A stretch of DNA of 6,236 nucleotides from Desulfobacterales bacterium HSG17 (GCA_030377945.1 JAUCGD010000196.1:1-6236); one strand, 5' to 3'. Positions 1 through 5,904 are shown, counted from the first letter of the stretch. The notes: generated from the sequence alone by a model not told the origin. Numbers and translations are program-made.

Positions 1-105
1 GATTTATTTAAAAAAACTGTTGAAGAAATGCTTTGCCCAACCGTTAAAGTACCTCAAGATATGAATGATGTGATTATGAAAAAATTTCAATTTCCTGAGG
101 CTTAA
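1..105 (+). CDS. C-terminal end of an unidentified protein (partial)
   Basis: Frame 1 is open from the left edge of the window to a TAA at 103-105 and gives 34 residues ending in KKFQFPEA. The coding start lies outside the window. The stretch is hydrophilic and has one cysteine in an LCPTVKVP segment, with no membrane segment and no motif I can assign to a family. It runs in the same direction as the DUF362 gene, which starts 98 bp later, so the two could be co-transcribed or separated by the promoter-like region between them. It is called coding because the frame is open to the edge, the amino-acid composition looks protein-like, and the stop is followed by AT-rich non-coding sequence. The function is unknown. 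Confidence 0.6.
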   Translation, partial: DLFKKTVEEMLCPTVKVPQDMNDVIMKKFQFPEA

Positions 106-142
106 CATTCAATAATTCGAGATCAAATGGTACACAAGCAAA

Positions 143-171
143 TTAATAATTTCAAACCTGCTGGATATATA
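143..171 (+). promoter_or_regulatory. Possible sigma-70 promoter for the DUF362/DUF6599 pair
   Basis: TTAATA at 143-148 (4 of 6 matches to TTGACA) lies 17 bp before TATATA at 166-171 (5 of 6 matches to TATAAT). Transcription would begin near 178, about 25 bases before the ATG at 204. The -35 hexamer falls inside the left arm of the inverted repeat at 143-190, so a protein bound to that repeat could affect it. The region is AT-rich and such hexamers occur by chance, so support is weak. Confidence 0.25.
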
Positions 172-190
172 CCCTAATCGAAATTATTAA
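143..190. repeat. Perfect 11-bp inverted repeat before the DUF362 gene
   Basis: TTAATAATTTC at 143-153 is the exact reverse complement of GAAATTATTAA at 180-190, with 26 bases between the arms. The right arm ends 3 bases before the ribosome binding region (AAGGGGGAG, 193-201). It could be a pair of operator half-sites around the putative -10 element, or an RNA hairpin close to the ribosome binding site if transcription starts upstream. The arms are AT-rich, and no known regulator motif is recognised. Confidence 0.5.
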
Positions 191-203
191 CAAAGGGGGA
201 GTC

Positions 204-1154
204 ATGACAAAAATTGACCGGAGGCAGTTTATCAAAACCGGACTTCAGGCAGGTATGGCCTTGGGTGGTCTAACCGTTACGTCGAATCTATTGGCAAAGG
301 AGGGTCCCTCGGAAAGCAATCTGCCGGATATTTCCGTTGTAAACAATAGCAATTATTTCAAGGCTACTATCAAGGCAATTGGGAACCTTGGTGGAATTGA
401 ACGGTTTATATCAAAAGGGGATGTGGTGGGCTTGTTGGCCAACTCCGGATATAAAAAGCCTGGAACCTATACCCGACCGGACATTCTACTTGCCGTGGCT
501 CACCTCTGTCTGAAGGCTGGAGCAAAGGAAGTATATTCTTTCAAAAAAGAATCTGCCAAGTACTGGAAACGGAGTCCAATTTCCAAAACTCACGGGGAAT
601 TGATCTCAAAGATCCAAAATGATGACACCGACCATATGGAGGTGAAAATTTCAGGGGGTAAAGTACTCGAAACCGCAGAAGTAAAAGAAGGCTTCCTCAA
701 ATACGACAAAGTGATCAATATCCCCATCCTCAAAGATCATGGAGAAATCGGACTCACCTGCACTCTAAAAAACTGCATGGGTATTTCCTCACTCACCACC
801 AATCTGAAATTTCACACTGGGCCTAATATTGTAACAGGTGCTATTAAGACAATTATTGATACCTACCATAACAAAGAATATTTGGCCCAATGCATTGCCG
901 ATCTGAATCGGGTGCGAAAATTTGATCTGTATGTGGTGGACGTAACCGAGTTCATTACCACCAATGGTCCCTCCGGACCGGGAGATATCAAAAAAGCCAA
1001 TTATGTGGTAGCAGGTACGGACCGGGTGGCCATTGATACTTATTGCTGCCGGTACCTGGACCGCAATCCCCAGGATGAAATCATGATCAAAAAAGCTTAT
1101 GACAGCGGATTGGGGGAAATGGACATGAGCAAATTAACCGTACATGAGGCCTAA
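204..1154 (+). CDS. Tat-exported DUF362 domain protein
   Basis: This 316-aa protein belongs to the DUF362 family. The N-terminus is a twin-arginine signal: R6-R7 in DRRQFIK, a hydrophobic stretch at about 12-30, and a likely cleavage near A31. The product is therefore probably exported folded, possibly with a cofactor. Family features are the segment around 169-193 (INIPILKDHG, then TCTLKNCMG), which matches the usual DUF362 pattern of a Lys-rich strand and a Lys-Asn-x-x-Gly turn. Further ones are VVDVTEF at 244-250 with a Gly/Pro-rich loop, and AGTDRVAIDTYCC at 270-282. No CxxCxxC ferredoxin motif is present, although some DUF362 proteins carry one. The biochemical role of DUF362 is not well established, so no reaction is assigned. 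The ATG has a purine-rich AAGGGGGAG just upstream. The DUF6599-like gene follows after 3 bp, so the two are probably co-translated. Family call is confident, function unknown. Confidence 0.88.
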   Translation: MTKIDRRQFIKTGLQAGMALGGLTVTSNLLAKEGPSESNLPDISVVNNSNYFKATIKAIGNLGGIERFISKGDVVGLLANSGYKKPGTYTRPDILLAVAHLCLKAGAKEVYSFKKESAKYWKRSPISKTHGELISKIQNDDTDHMEVKISGGKVLETAEVKEGFLKYDKVINIPILKDHGEIGLTCTLKNCMGISSLTTNLKFHTGPNIVTGAIKTIIDTYHNKEYLAQCIADLNRVRKFDLYVVDVTEFITTNGPSGPGDIKKANYVVAGTDRVAIDTYCCRYLDRNPQDEIMIKKAYDSGLGEMDMSKLTVHEA

Positions 1155-1157
1155 AAC

Positions 1158-1670
1158 ATGTTAAAAATGAAAAATTTTGCAGTAATTCTTACCAGTACAC
1201 TTGTGTTGTTGCTATCCACAAACATCTTCGCCAACAGTATTATTGCATCGTTAATCCCTGTGCAGCAGGATTTGGAATACATCCGACCGGATGGGGAACC
1301 TCGAACCGCTAAAGGGCAGGAACTGTTCGGGCTCATCAACGGAGGGGCTGTCACTTTTCTAAAGTACAACTTTCAAAACGCTGTTTTCCAGGACTTTCTG
1401 ATGGACAATGGCAAAACCATCAACCTTGAAATCTACAATATGGACACTCGTGAGAATTCCAAGGGGATTTATATGGAGAAAAAGGGAGATGGGGGTGAAA
1501 AGCTGGCACTGGATGCAGAAGGTCTGATGACCGGTTATTACTGCGTGTTTTGGAAAGGCCCTTATTACATCACTATTACAGGCGAGGATGCCAGCAATAC
1601 TGTGCAGGAAGGGTTGACAGCCATTGCTAGATACCTTATCCAAGGAATCAAACAAACTAAAGCCAAGTGA
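1158..1670 (+). CDS. Exported DUF6599-like protein
   Basis: This 170-aa protein has a Sec-type signal peptide: basic MLKMKN, a hydrophobic core at about 7-20, and a probable cleavage after IFA at 24-26. The mature part resembles DUF6599. It has LFGLINGGAVTFLKYNF at 56-72 (the family's LF-x-x-INGGA-x-x-(Y/F)L-x-Y pattern), EIYNMDTRENSKGIY at 91-105, and a strand-rich FWKGPYYITITG near 131-142. The domain has no assigned catalytic function, and no catalytic residues are evident. The start lies 3 bp after the DUF362 stop, with GAGG (1146-1149) 8 bases before the ATG embedded in the end of the previous gene. This suggests translational coupling. An in-frame ATG three codons later (1167) is an alternative start that leaves the signal peptide functional. 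Both proteins are exported, so they may act together outside the cytoplasm. That is inferred from gene order. Confidence 0.8.
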   Translation: MLKMKNFAVILTSTLVLLLSTNIFANSIIASLIPVQQDLEYIRPDGEPRTAKGQELFGLINGGAVTFLKYNFQNAVFQDFLMDNGKTINLEIYNMDTRENSKGIYMEKKGDGGEKLALDAEGLMTGYYCVFWKGPYYITITGEDASNTVQEGLTAIARYLIQGIKQTKAK

Positions 1671-1672
1671 CC

Positions 1673-1711
1673 AGCTCTCAAATGTCAACATTTAATACCC
1701 TGAAACGTTAT
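1673..1711 (+). repeat. Direct repeat copy A, just after the DUF6599 gene
   Basis: This is one of two diverged copies of an element of about 38 bp. The other is at 2750-2787, just after the LysE stop. Hand alignment gives 32 identities in 38 aligned positions with one single-base gap. The conserved core is AGCTCT, then AAA, GTCAACATTT, a short variable stretch, CTGA, ACGT and AT. In this copy the core forms a short palindrome, AAATGT-CA-ACATTT (1680-1693), which is broken by one mismatch in copy B. It begins 2 bases after the stop codon. Confidence 0.6.
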
Positions 1712-1781
1712 CCTGTCGCAGAGATTGGCTCAATCAATCTTACGTAGCCAAAAAAAATATTGATTCTTAAATTAAAGATAA

Positions 1782-1799
1782 AATTGTATAAATACAATT
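1782..1799. promoter_or_regulatory. 18-bp palindrome overlapping a TATAAA box
   Basis: AATTGTAT-AA-ATACAATT is a perfect 8-2-8 inverted repeat. Its centre contains TATAAA (1787-1792), a -10-like hexamer, but no good -35 sits at normal spacing (TTGATT at 1760-1765 is 21 bp away). Dyads of this size that overlap a promoter are typical of dimeric repressors, so this could be an operator controlling the low-GC LysE segment. The regulator is not in the window. AT-richness makes chance palindromes more likely. Confidence 0.4.
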
Positions 1800-1840
1800 C
1801 ACCATCCACTTTTACAACTAAATCAAAAAAAATGCTGTTG

Positions 1841-1858
1841 ATCACCCATTTGGGTGAT
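1841..1858. repeat. 18-bp palindrome ATCACCCA-TT-TGGGTGAT
   Basis: This is a perfect 8-2-8 inverted repeat with four G:C pairs per arm in otherwise AT-rich sequence, so it is less likely to be chance than the neighbouring AT palindrome. Read as RNA it could be a 7-bp stem with an ATTT loop, but the following bases (GTTTAC) are not a T tract, so it is a poor intrinsic terminator. An operator or protein-binding site is the more likely reading. It lies 42 bp downstream of the 1782-1799 dyad and 268 bp upstream of the LysE start. Confidence 0.45.
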
Positions 1859-1932
1859 GTTTACATGAAAAATATATGATTAAGTAAATCGCTGATTAGA
1901 AGCACATATGTAAATATTTTTTTTAACACACT

Positions 1933-2130
1933 ATGGTGGAAGCTGGTAAAGCTAGGTTTGTTAGTAAAATTCAGGCTTGCGGAAATATTAAAAAATACCA
2001 TATAAAGCCAATTATTGTGTCTAAAGTATCAGGGAATACACAGAAACATCTCCTACAGACCAAGGAAATGTCTCTATTGAAACATGGGAAAACACAAATG
2101 GAATTGTATATAAGGTCTTTAATAACATGA
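1933..2130 (+). pseudogene. Doubtful 65-codon ORF, possible decayed gene before LysE
   Basis: An ATG frame opens at 1933 and ends in a TGA that overlaps the LysE ATG (ATGA at 2127-2130). No ribosome binding site precedes its start. In the LysE frame, positions 2024-2126 are also open for 34 codons directly into LysE and read like normal protein (including NVSIETWENTNGIVYKVFN), after an in-frame TAA. Two partly protein-like frames over the same stretch would fit a gene broken by a frameshift near 2020, or simply a non-coding gap with chance open frames. No family is recognised. The rest of the 456-bp gap (1671-2126) holds repeat A and two palindromes. Confidence 0.2.
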
Positions 2131-2750
2131 CATTGTCATCTTATTGGATATTTTTGTTAGCTACTTTTATAATAAATATTTCTCCTGGTCCAAGTTTATT
2201 TTTTATTTTCTCTAACACAGTTATTCATGGACGGAAAATTGGAATTGCTTCTTCTTTAGGCGTTTGTACAGGATCAATTTTCCATATAATTGCCGTTGCA
2301 GTAGGTCTCTCGGCAATACTTGTTGCTTCTACAATGCTTTATGCAATTGTTAAATATTTGGGAGCGCTGTATTTGATCTATTTAGGCATTATGTCATTCA
2401 ATAATAATGAAATGAAATTTATAAATCCAGGGTACAATATTGCAACGATAGGTCCATTGAAGGCATTCAAACAAGGTATTTTAGTGGATATTCTTAATCC
2501 CAAAATTGCAATTTTTTTTATGGCTTTTTTACCTCAGTTTGTTCGGCATGAATATGGGTATATTCCAATTCAGGTTGTCTTATTAGGTTCGGTAGTGATT
2601 TTAGTTGGGATAGTTGTTGAAGTGACTTTTGTATTATCAGTTGAGAAAATAACAAGCTTTATTAAAAGAAAAAATAAACATTCCTGCTGGATAGCAAGAA
2701 TACTAGGACTCACACTAATTGGTTTGGGCACGAAACTGGCTATTGAGTAA
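2127..2750 (+). CDS. LysE/RhtB family amino-acid or metabolite exporter
   Basis: At 207 aa this has the usual length for LysE/RhtB inner-membrane exporters, which move amino acids or related small metabolites out of the cell. The family hallmarks are in order: SPGPS at 19-23 in the first membrane segment, GALYLIYLG at 79-87, the signature LNPKIAIFFMAFLPQFV at 123-139, and a C-terminal GLGTKLA at 199-205. About six hydrophobic segments are visible (near 5-29, 38-65, 68-90, 115-139, 147-172, 187-205). The substrate cannot be read from the sequence. TAAGGT at 2111-2116 lies 10 bases before the ATG and is a modest ribosome binding site. The gene is low in GC (about 28% at 2401-2460, against about 52% in a stretch of the DUF362 gene). 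It is bracketed by two copies of a direct repeat, which suggests acquisition by transfer. No transposase or adjacent regulator is present. Confidence 0.9.
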   Translation: MTLSSYWIFLLATFIINISPGPSLFFIFSNTVIHGRKIGIASSLGVCTGSIFHIIAVAVGLSAILVASTMLYAIVKYLGALYLIYLGIMSFNNNEMKFINPGYNIATIGPLKAFKQGILVDILNPKIAIFFMAFLPQFVRHEYGYIPIQVVLLGSVVILVGIVVEVTFVLSVEKITSFIKRKNKHSCWIARILGLTLIGLGTKLAIE

Positions 2751-2787
2751 GCTCTAAAAGGTCAACATTTTTACTCTGATACGTGAT
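2750..2787 (+). repeat. Direct repeat copy B, overlapping the LysE stop codon
   Basis: This is the second copy of the element at 1673-1711, with 32 identities in 38 aligned positions and one gap. It begins on the last base of the LysE stop codon, much as copy A begins 2 bases after the DUF6599 stop. The two copies are about 1.08 kb apart in the same orientation. The sequence from here to 3034 holds no open frame of note, no RNA gene and no convincing terminator. Confidence 0.6.
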
Positions 2788-3034
2788 AGTTAGTTAGAAA
2801 GATAGTCGTTAGCACCAAGTTTTTGAACCCTACATATATCTTTTGGAAGTTGTAGTTCCATTTATAATCTTGCCAGTCGTCACGGCTAATACGCTATATA
2901 ATCGGTGATTTTCAATTAGAAATTATGAATCTTTTATTACACTGAAGTTGAAAAATGTATCCAATATATTGAGGTAGGGTCACTTTCATTTTTGCAGGAC
3001 TGAGCACAATATAAAATAAGCTTAATACAACCCC

Positions 3035-4129
3035 CTACTTATCATGAAAGATACAGGCCATCCCTGTGTCCATTTGTAATTCGAGGCATTTGTTACAGGA
3101 GATGCAGTGGGCAGGCGAAAGGTCACCAGCGAGCCATCGATTGGCTAAGTTTGGTTCTCTAATAAAGGGACGGCTCATGGATACTGCATCTATTTTTTCG
3201 AGGGTTTTTTCTATTTTTTTAGGATTTCGCCACCCCTCGACTGAAATCACAGGACAATTAACTCTTTCTTTTATCAACAAGGCATATTTTAACAAAGAAC
3301 CTTCTTCGAAAGGTGCCGGAAGGATATGATCCCAGCCTCCTTTTTTACCACCCTCCGGAGTTCCTGCGCTAACTTCAATGGCATCGATGCCCATGGCATC
3401 CAGTATGGCCGCTGTTTGGACTGCCTCATATGGCTCCACACCACCGGTAAATCCGTCATAGGCGCTCAATTTGATAAACAAGGGAAAATCCTTGCCCACT
3501 GCTCCTCTGATTGCTTCATATACCTGGCAGAGCAATCGGGTGCGGTTTTCAAGAGAACCGCCGTATTGGTCTTTCCGAAAATTCCTGGACGGGCTTAAAA
3601 ATTGGTTGATCAGGTATCCATGGCCACTGTGGATTTGAACCGCATCAAACCCGGCTTTTTTAGCCCTTGATGCAGCCTTGGCATAATCATCCACTATCTT
3701 CAGGATGTGTTCTTGTGTCAACTCCTCTACAGGGTGACCGAATAGAGGATCAATCATGGCAGAAGGGCCGAAAAGCACTTTTCTTTCTGACAGGGTGACC
3801 GGATTTACAGTGGCACCACAATGCAATAGTTGGGCTGCAAGGATGCCGCCGGCTTCCTGGGTAGCTTTGCATAATCGCTTTAAAGGATTGATAAGATTAT
3901 CATGGTCCATTCCAATGCCATTATTACCCCATTTGCCTTCAAGACTGATATGGGCTGTACCGGCTATAATCAGGCCAACTCCTCCCCTGGCCAGTTCTGT
4001 GTCGATATCTATCAGTCTCTGGGTAGGAGCACCTTCCGGGGTTGCAAATCCTTCATCTGTGGCACTGCGTAATAAACGATTTTTTATTTCAAGTGTTCCC
4101 ATTTTCCAGGATTGGTTCATTTTGCTCAT
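3035..4129 (-). CDS. Old Yellow Enzyme family NADH:flavin oxidoreductase with C-terminal Fe-S cysteines
   Basis: This FMN-dependent TIM-barrel oxidoreductase is 364 aa from the ATG chosen here. Family landmarks (this numbering) are LEIKNRLLRSATDEG near 13-27, QLLHCGA at 100-106, HSGHGYLINQFLSP at 167-180 with the His/His pair H167 and H170 and Y172, and DQYGGSLENRTR at 187-198. The C-terminus has C342, C345, C348 and C359 (CISCNKC plus one more Cys), like the 4Fe-4S ligands of 2,4-dienoyl-CoA reductase and BaiC-like enzymes. The large C-terminal FAD/NAD domain of those proteins is absent, so electrons must come from another partner. Likely reaction: reduction of an activated C=C bond; substrate unknown. 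The frame is open further upstream to a TTG at 4186, but ATG 4129 matches the family N-terminus and has AAAGG 11 bases upstream. A 46-aa ORF ends 4 bp before this start. A sampled stretch is about 53% GC. Confidence 0.88.
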   Translation of the reverse strand: MSKMNQSWKMGTLEIKNRLLRSATDEGFATPEGAPTQRLIDIDTELARGGVGLIIAGTAHISLEGKWGNNGIGMDHDNLINPLKRLCKATQEAGGILAAQLLHCGATVNPVTLSERKVLFGPSAMIDPLFGHPVEELTQEHILKIVDDYAKAASRAKKAGFDAVQIHSGHGYLINQFLSPSRNFRKDQYGGSLENRTRLLCQVYEAIRGAVGKDFPLFIKLSAYDGFTGGVEPYEAVQTAAILDAMGIDAIEVSAGTPEGGKKGGWDHILPAPFEEGSLLKYALLIKERVNCPVISVEGWRNPKKIEKTLEKIDAVSMSRPFIREPNLANRWLAGDLSPAHCISCNKCLELQMDTGMACIFHDK

Positions 4130-4133
4130 TTTG

Positions 4134-4274
4134 CTATCTGCCTTTGTTGGAAAAAAAATGTTCGGTTGCCCATTTCCATTCTTCAAATTTCACTTCATGT
4201 GGGCCAGTAGATAAGAATTCTTTTCTATTTTTTCCATTGATGACTAAGGTAAATTTATCTAAATCTTTTTTCAT
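4134..4274 (-). CDS. Small 46-aa protein of unknown function upstream of OYE
   Basis: An ATG at 4274 opens 46 codons to a TAG at 4134-4136. The product is charged and aromatic (it contains FTLVING and EVKFEEWKWATEHFF), with no signal peptide, membrane segment or cysteines. Its composition looks like a real protein rather than a chance frame. The stop falls 4 bp before the OYE ATG, and the OYE ribosome binding site lies inside this ORF, which suggests translational coupling. Its own ribosome binding site is poor (AGAGAAG is about 18 bases from the ATG), so the start is uncertain. Near its end is a run of eight T residues on the coding strand (plus 4151-4158). Loss of one T would fuse it in frame to OYE as a product of about 412 aa. 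It may be a small gene, or an N-terminal extension split by a homopolymer indel. No family is recognised. Confidence 0.45.
   Translation of the reverse strand: MKKDLDKFTLVINGKNRKEFLSTGPHEVKFEEWKWATEHFFSNKGR
4141..4145 (-). promoter_or_regulatory. Ribosome binding site deciding the OYE start
   Basis: AAAGG on the minus strand lies 11 bases before the ATG at 4129. The upstream in-frame TTG at 4186 has no Shine-Dalgarno-like sequence, only ACATGAAGTGAAAT. This site and the family's usual N-terminus favour 4129. A second in-frame ATG three codons later (4120) remains possible. Confidence 0.5.
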
Positions 4275-4344
4275 ATCAATAATTATAATTAACTTCTCTA
4301 CATATGGTTTTTAATTAAAAGTTTACAGCGTCTATATATTGAAA

Positions 4345-4371
4345 ATTTTATGGTACTTTCCATTATAAAAT
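4345..4371 (-). terminator. Weak hairpin after the metallo-hydrolase gene
   Basis: ATTTTATGG (4345-4353) can pair with CCA-TTA-TAAAAT (4360-4371) to give a 9-bp stem with a 3-base bulge and a 6-base loop. Read on the minus strand it lies 20 bases past the MBL stop and ends in TTTTC. The stem is mostly A:T, so it would be a weak terminator at best. The same stretch contains a minus-strand TATAAT (4362-4367) without a recognisable -35, so it might instead be promoter sequence for the 46-aa ORF and OYE. Confidence 0.2.
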
Positions 4372-4390
4372 CATAACTATTTCTCTCTCT

Positions 4391-5374
4391 TTAAGTGACA
4401 TTTTTACTTATATTTTTATAATTTATTTTCCATTTATCATTACCTGATTTGGTTATAAATCCACCATATTCAAGATCCTCCATAAGATTTCTTATAGTGT
4501 ACCCCTCCCAGAAAAAATAAAGTTTTTTATTAATATCATCCATTTTATTAATCGATGAAATTTTGTAATAGACTCCTTTAAAAACAAGCTCATCCGGTGT
4601 AATTGAAGATTTGCCCTCCATAAGAGCCAATATCTTCATCTTGCTATTCTTTATTTTATCTTCAACAATTTTAAAAATCTGACTCTGTTTTCTAAAAAAT
4701 ACCTCTGTATGACTCCCTGTAAGAATAAAATCTTCACTTTCATATATTGCCTCTATCATCTTTAAAGAACTTCTTATGTCCGATATATTGGAATATTTAA
4801 ATCCGTACCACATTCCAATCTTTTCGATTCCCATATCAGAAGAAAAAAGCACTGGTCGTTCATTTCCCTTCAAATCCCGAACAATAAAACCAGAATGGCC
4901 TGGTGAATGCCCAGGCAAATGGATTGGTTTAATTTCTATATTATCAAAAACATATATATCTGTTTGTTCATATGGATTAACTTTATTGATATTTTTAAAC
5001 CCCGCAAAATCAAATAGAAACGATTTCATTTCTTCCAATACTCTGTATTGTGGTGCACCGCTCTCCTCCATAAAGAGTTCTCCATTTACAATATATCGAT
5101 CTTCTGGCTTTGGACAGTAAATTGGAATATTTTGAGTTTCAATTCTGTGGACATTTATCACATGATCCACATGAACATGAGTTATATAATATCTTTCTGG
5201 TTTTCTATTGGCATATACAAACAATTCTTTTAGTTCTTCATCATCAAAATTACAGTCTATTAATACAACTCTACCGTTGTCCGATCTTATTAATAATCCA
5301 TTACATTTCCAGGGCATATTTGAATCTGAGCAAACGAGATGAACACCCGTTGTTATTTTTTTAATAGTTAACAT
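4391..5374 (-). CDS. MBL-fold metallo-hydrolase
   Basis: This 327-aa protein has a metallo-beta-lactamase fold. The metal-binding set is complete: H66-x-H68-x-D70-H71 in THVHVDH, H156 in LPGHSPGHSGF, D180 in LFSSDMG and H222 in TGSHTEV. It is therefore expected to bind two metal ions and hydrolyse an ester, thioester, lactone or phosphoester in the cytoplasm, since no signal peptide is seen. About 100 residues after the last ligand form a Lys/Ile-rich C-terminal region. It could be a helical or winged-helix substrate domain as in LACTB2-like proteins, which is an inference. Glyoxalase II-like and lactonase-like activities are equally possible. The start has a consensus AGGAGG (5380-5385), 5 bases from the ATG. 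The thioesterase lies 50 bp upstream in the same direction. A sampled stretch (4681-4740) is about 32% GC and the protein is rich in K, I and N, unlike OYE, so this gene may have a different origin. Confidence 0.88.
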   Translation of the reverse strand: MLTIKKITTGVHLVCSDSNMPWKCNGLLIRSDNGRVVLIDCNFDDEELKELFVYANRKPERYYITHVHVDHVINVHRIETQNIPIYCPKPEDRYIVNGELFMEESGAPQYRVLEEMKSFLFDFAGFKNINKVNPYEQTDIYVFDNIEIKPIHLPGHSPGHSGFIVRDLKGNERPVLFSSDMGIEKIGMWYGFKYSNISDIRSSLKMIEAIYESEDFILTGSHTEVFFRKQSQIFKIVEDKIKNSKMKILALMEGKSSITPDELVFKGVYYKISSINKMDDINKKLYFFWEGYTIRNLMEDLEYGGFITKSGNDKWKINYKNISKNVT

Positions 5375-5379
5375 ATTAT

Positions 5380-5385
5380 CCTCCT
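5380..5385 (-). promoter_or_regulatory. Consensus ribosome binding site of the metallo-hydrolase
   Basis: AGGAGG on the minus strand lies 5 bases before the ATG at 5374. It is a full match to the 16S anti-Shine-Dalgarno sequence and fixes the start. It is among the strongest sites in the window. Confidence 0.75.
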
Positions 5386-5424
5386 AAACTTTAAATCCGC
5401 ATAGTATTATATTCAGGGTAAAAC

Positions 5425-5895
5425 TCATTCAGAAAGAAATTTTGGAACGTAATTTGAATCCTTTTCTAGGGGATTATTATGTTTCATAACCATTACTGTA
5501 GTCTTTCCACTGGCAAGCAGTTGACCATTTTCATTTTCAATCAGAGCCTGACCAACACCCAGGGTTTTTCCTAGCTTGATGCATTGACCTGTACCAATAA
5601 GCTTGCCTGAAACAGCTGGGGCAAGATAATTTATACTTAACTCAACCGTCGTCATTCCCAGTTCTTGTGGAACCTGTGAGTAGACTGCCCAGAATCCGGC
5701 AGCATCAATCAAAGAAGCAAAAACACCGCCATGTACCACTCCAAAAGGTTGTAAATGGCGTTCTTCGAGGTCAATTTCAAGTACCGAGATGCCCCAACCA
5801 ACTTCTTTCACATACATTTGTTGAAGTTGAAAATAAGGACTTGGATTCACCACATTTTGTATCTGCTTTAACCAGCCTGGATTTATTGTTTTCAC
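5425..5895 (-). CDS. PaaI-family hotdog-fold thioesterase
   Basis: This 156-aa protein has the size and layout of PaaI-like acyl-CoA thioesterases, which release free acid and CoA from aryl- or acyl-CoA, usually as cytoplasmic tetramers. The key segment is GVVHGGVFASLIDAAG at 52-67, with the HGG turn (H55-G57) and D64 of the hotdog helix. It is followed by TTVELSINYLAPA at 82-94 and the strands GKLIGTGQCIKLGKTLGVGQ (98-117) and LASGKTTVMVM (127-137). The start codon is GTG (5895), supported by AAGGGA 9 bases upstream (plus 5905-5910); no in-frame ATG sits near the N-terminus. The MBL gene follows 50 bp downstream on the same strand, so the two are probably co-transcribed. The substrate is not readable. 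With an OYE reductase further along, detoxification or salvage of acyl-CoA intermediates is plausible but inferred. Confidence 0.88.
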   Translation of the reverse strand: MKTINPGWLKQIQNVVNPSPYFQLQQMYVKEVGWGISVLEIDLEERHLQPFGVVHGGVFASLIDAAGFWAVYSQVPQELGMTTVELSINYLAPAVSGKLIGTGQCIKLGKTLGVGQALIENENGQLLASGKTTVMVMKHNNPLEKDSNYVPKFLSE

Positions 5896-5904
5896 AGCTA
5901 TTAT

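Noticed and set aside
1151..1691. Minus-strand open frames at 1151-1369 and 1359-1691
   Set aside because: They are antisense shadows of the DUF6599-like gene, without ribosome binding sites or recognisable domains.
1725..1751. Hairpin TTGGCT ... AGCCAA as a terminator for the DUF6599 gene
   Set aside because: The stem is only 6 bp with a 15-base loop, and it is followed by an A run rather than a T run on the transcribed strand.
1673..2830. Integron gene cassette with attC sites around LysE
   Set aside because: I looked for the paired core sites RYYYAAC and GTTRRRY around both repeat copies and found no correct pair. GTTAGCA near 2819 and GTTATCC near 1707 do not fit, and no integrase is present.
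2949..2994. Inverted pair AAAAATG ... CATTTTT near the OYE gene end
   Set aside because: It has 7-bp A/T-rich arms separated by about 30 bases. It lies some 40 bases from the stop and lacks a terminator-like stem.
3066..4314. Several plus-strand open frames across 3066-4314
   Set aside because: They lie antisense to the OYE gene and the 46-aa ORF, which have clear family motifs or coupling. The plus frames show low-complexity Ser/Phe-rich translations.
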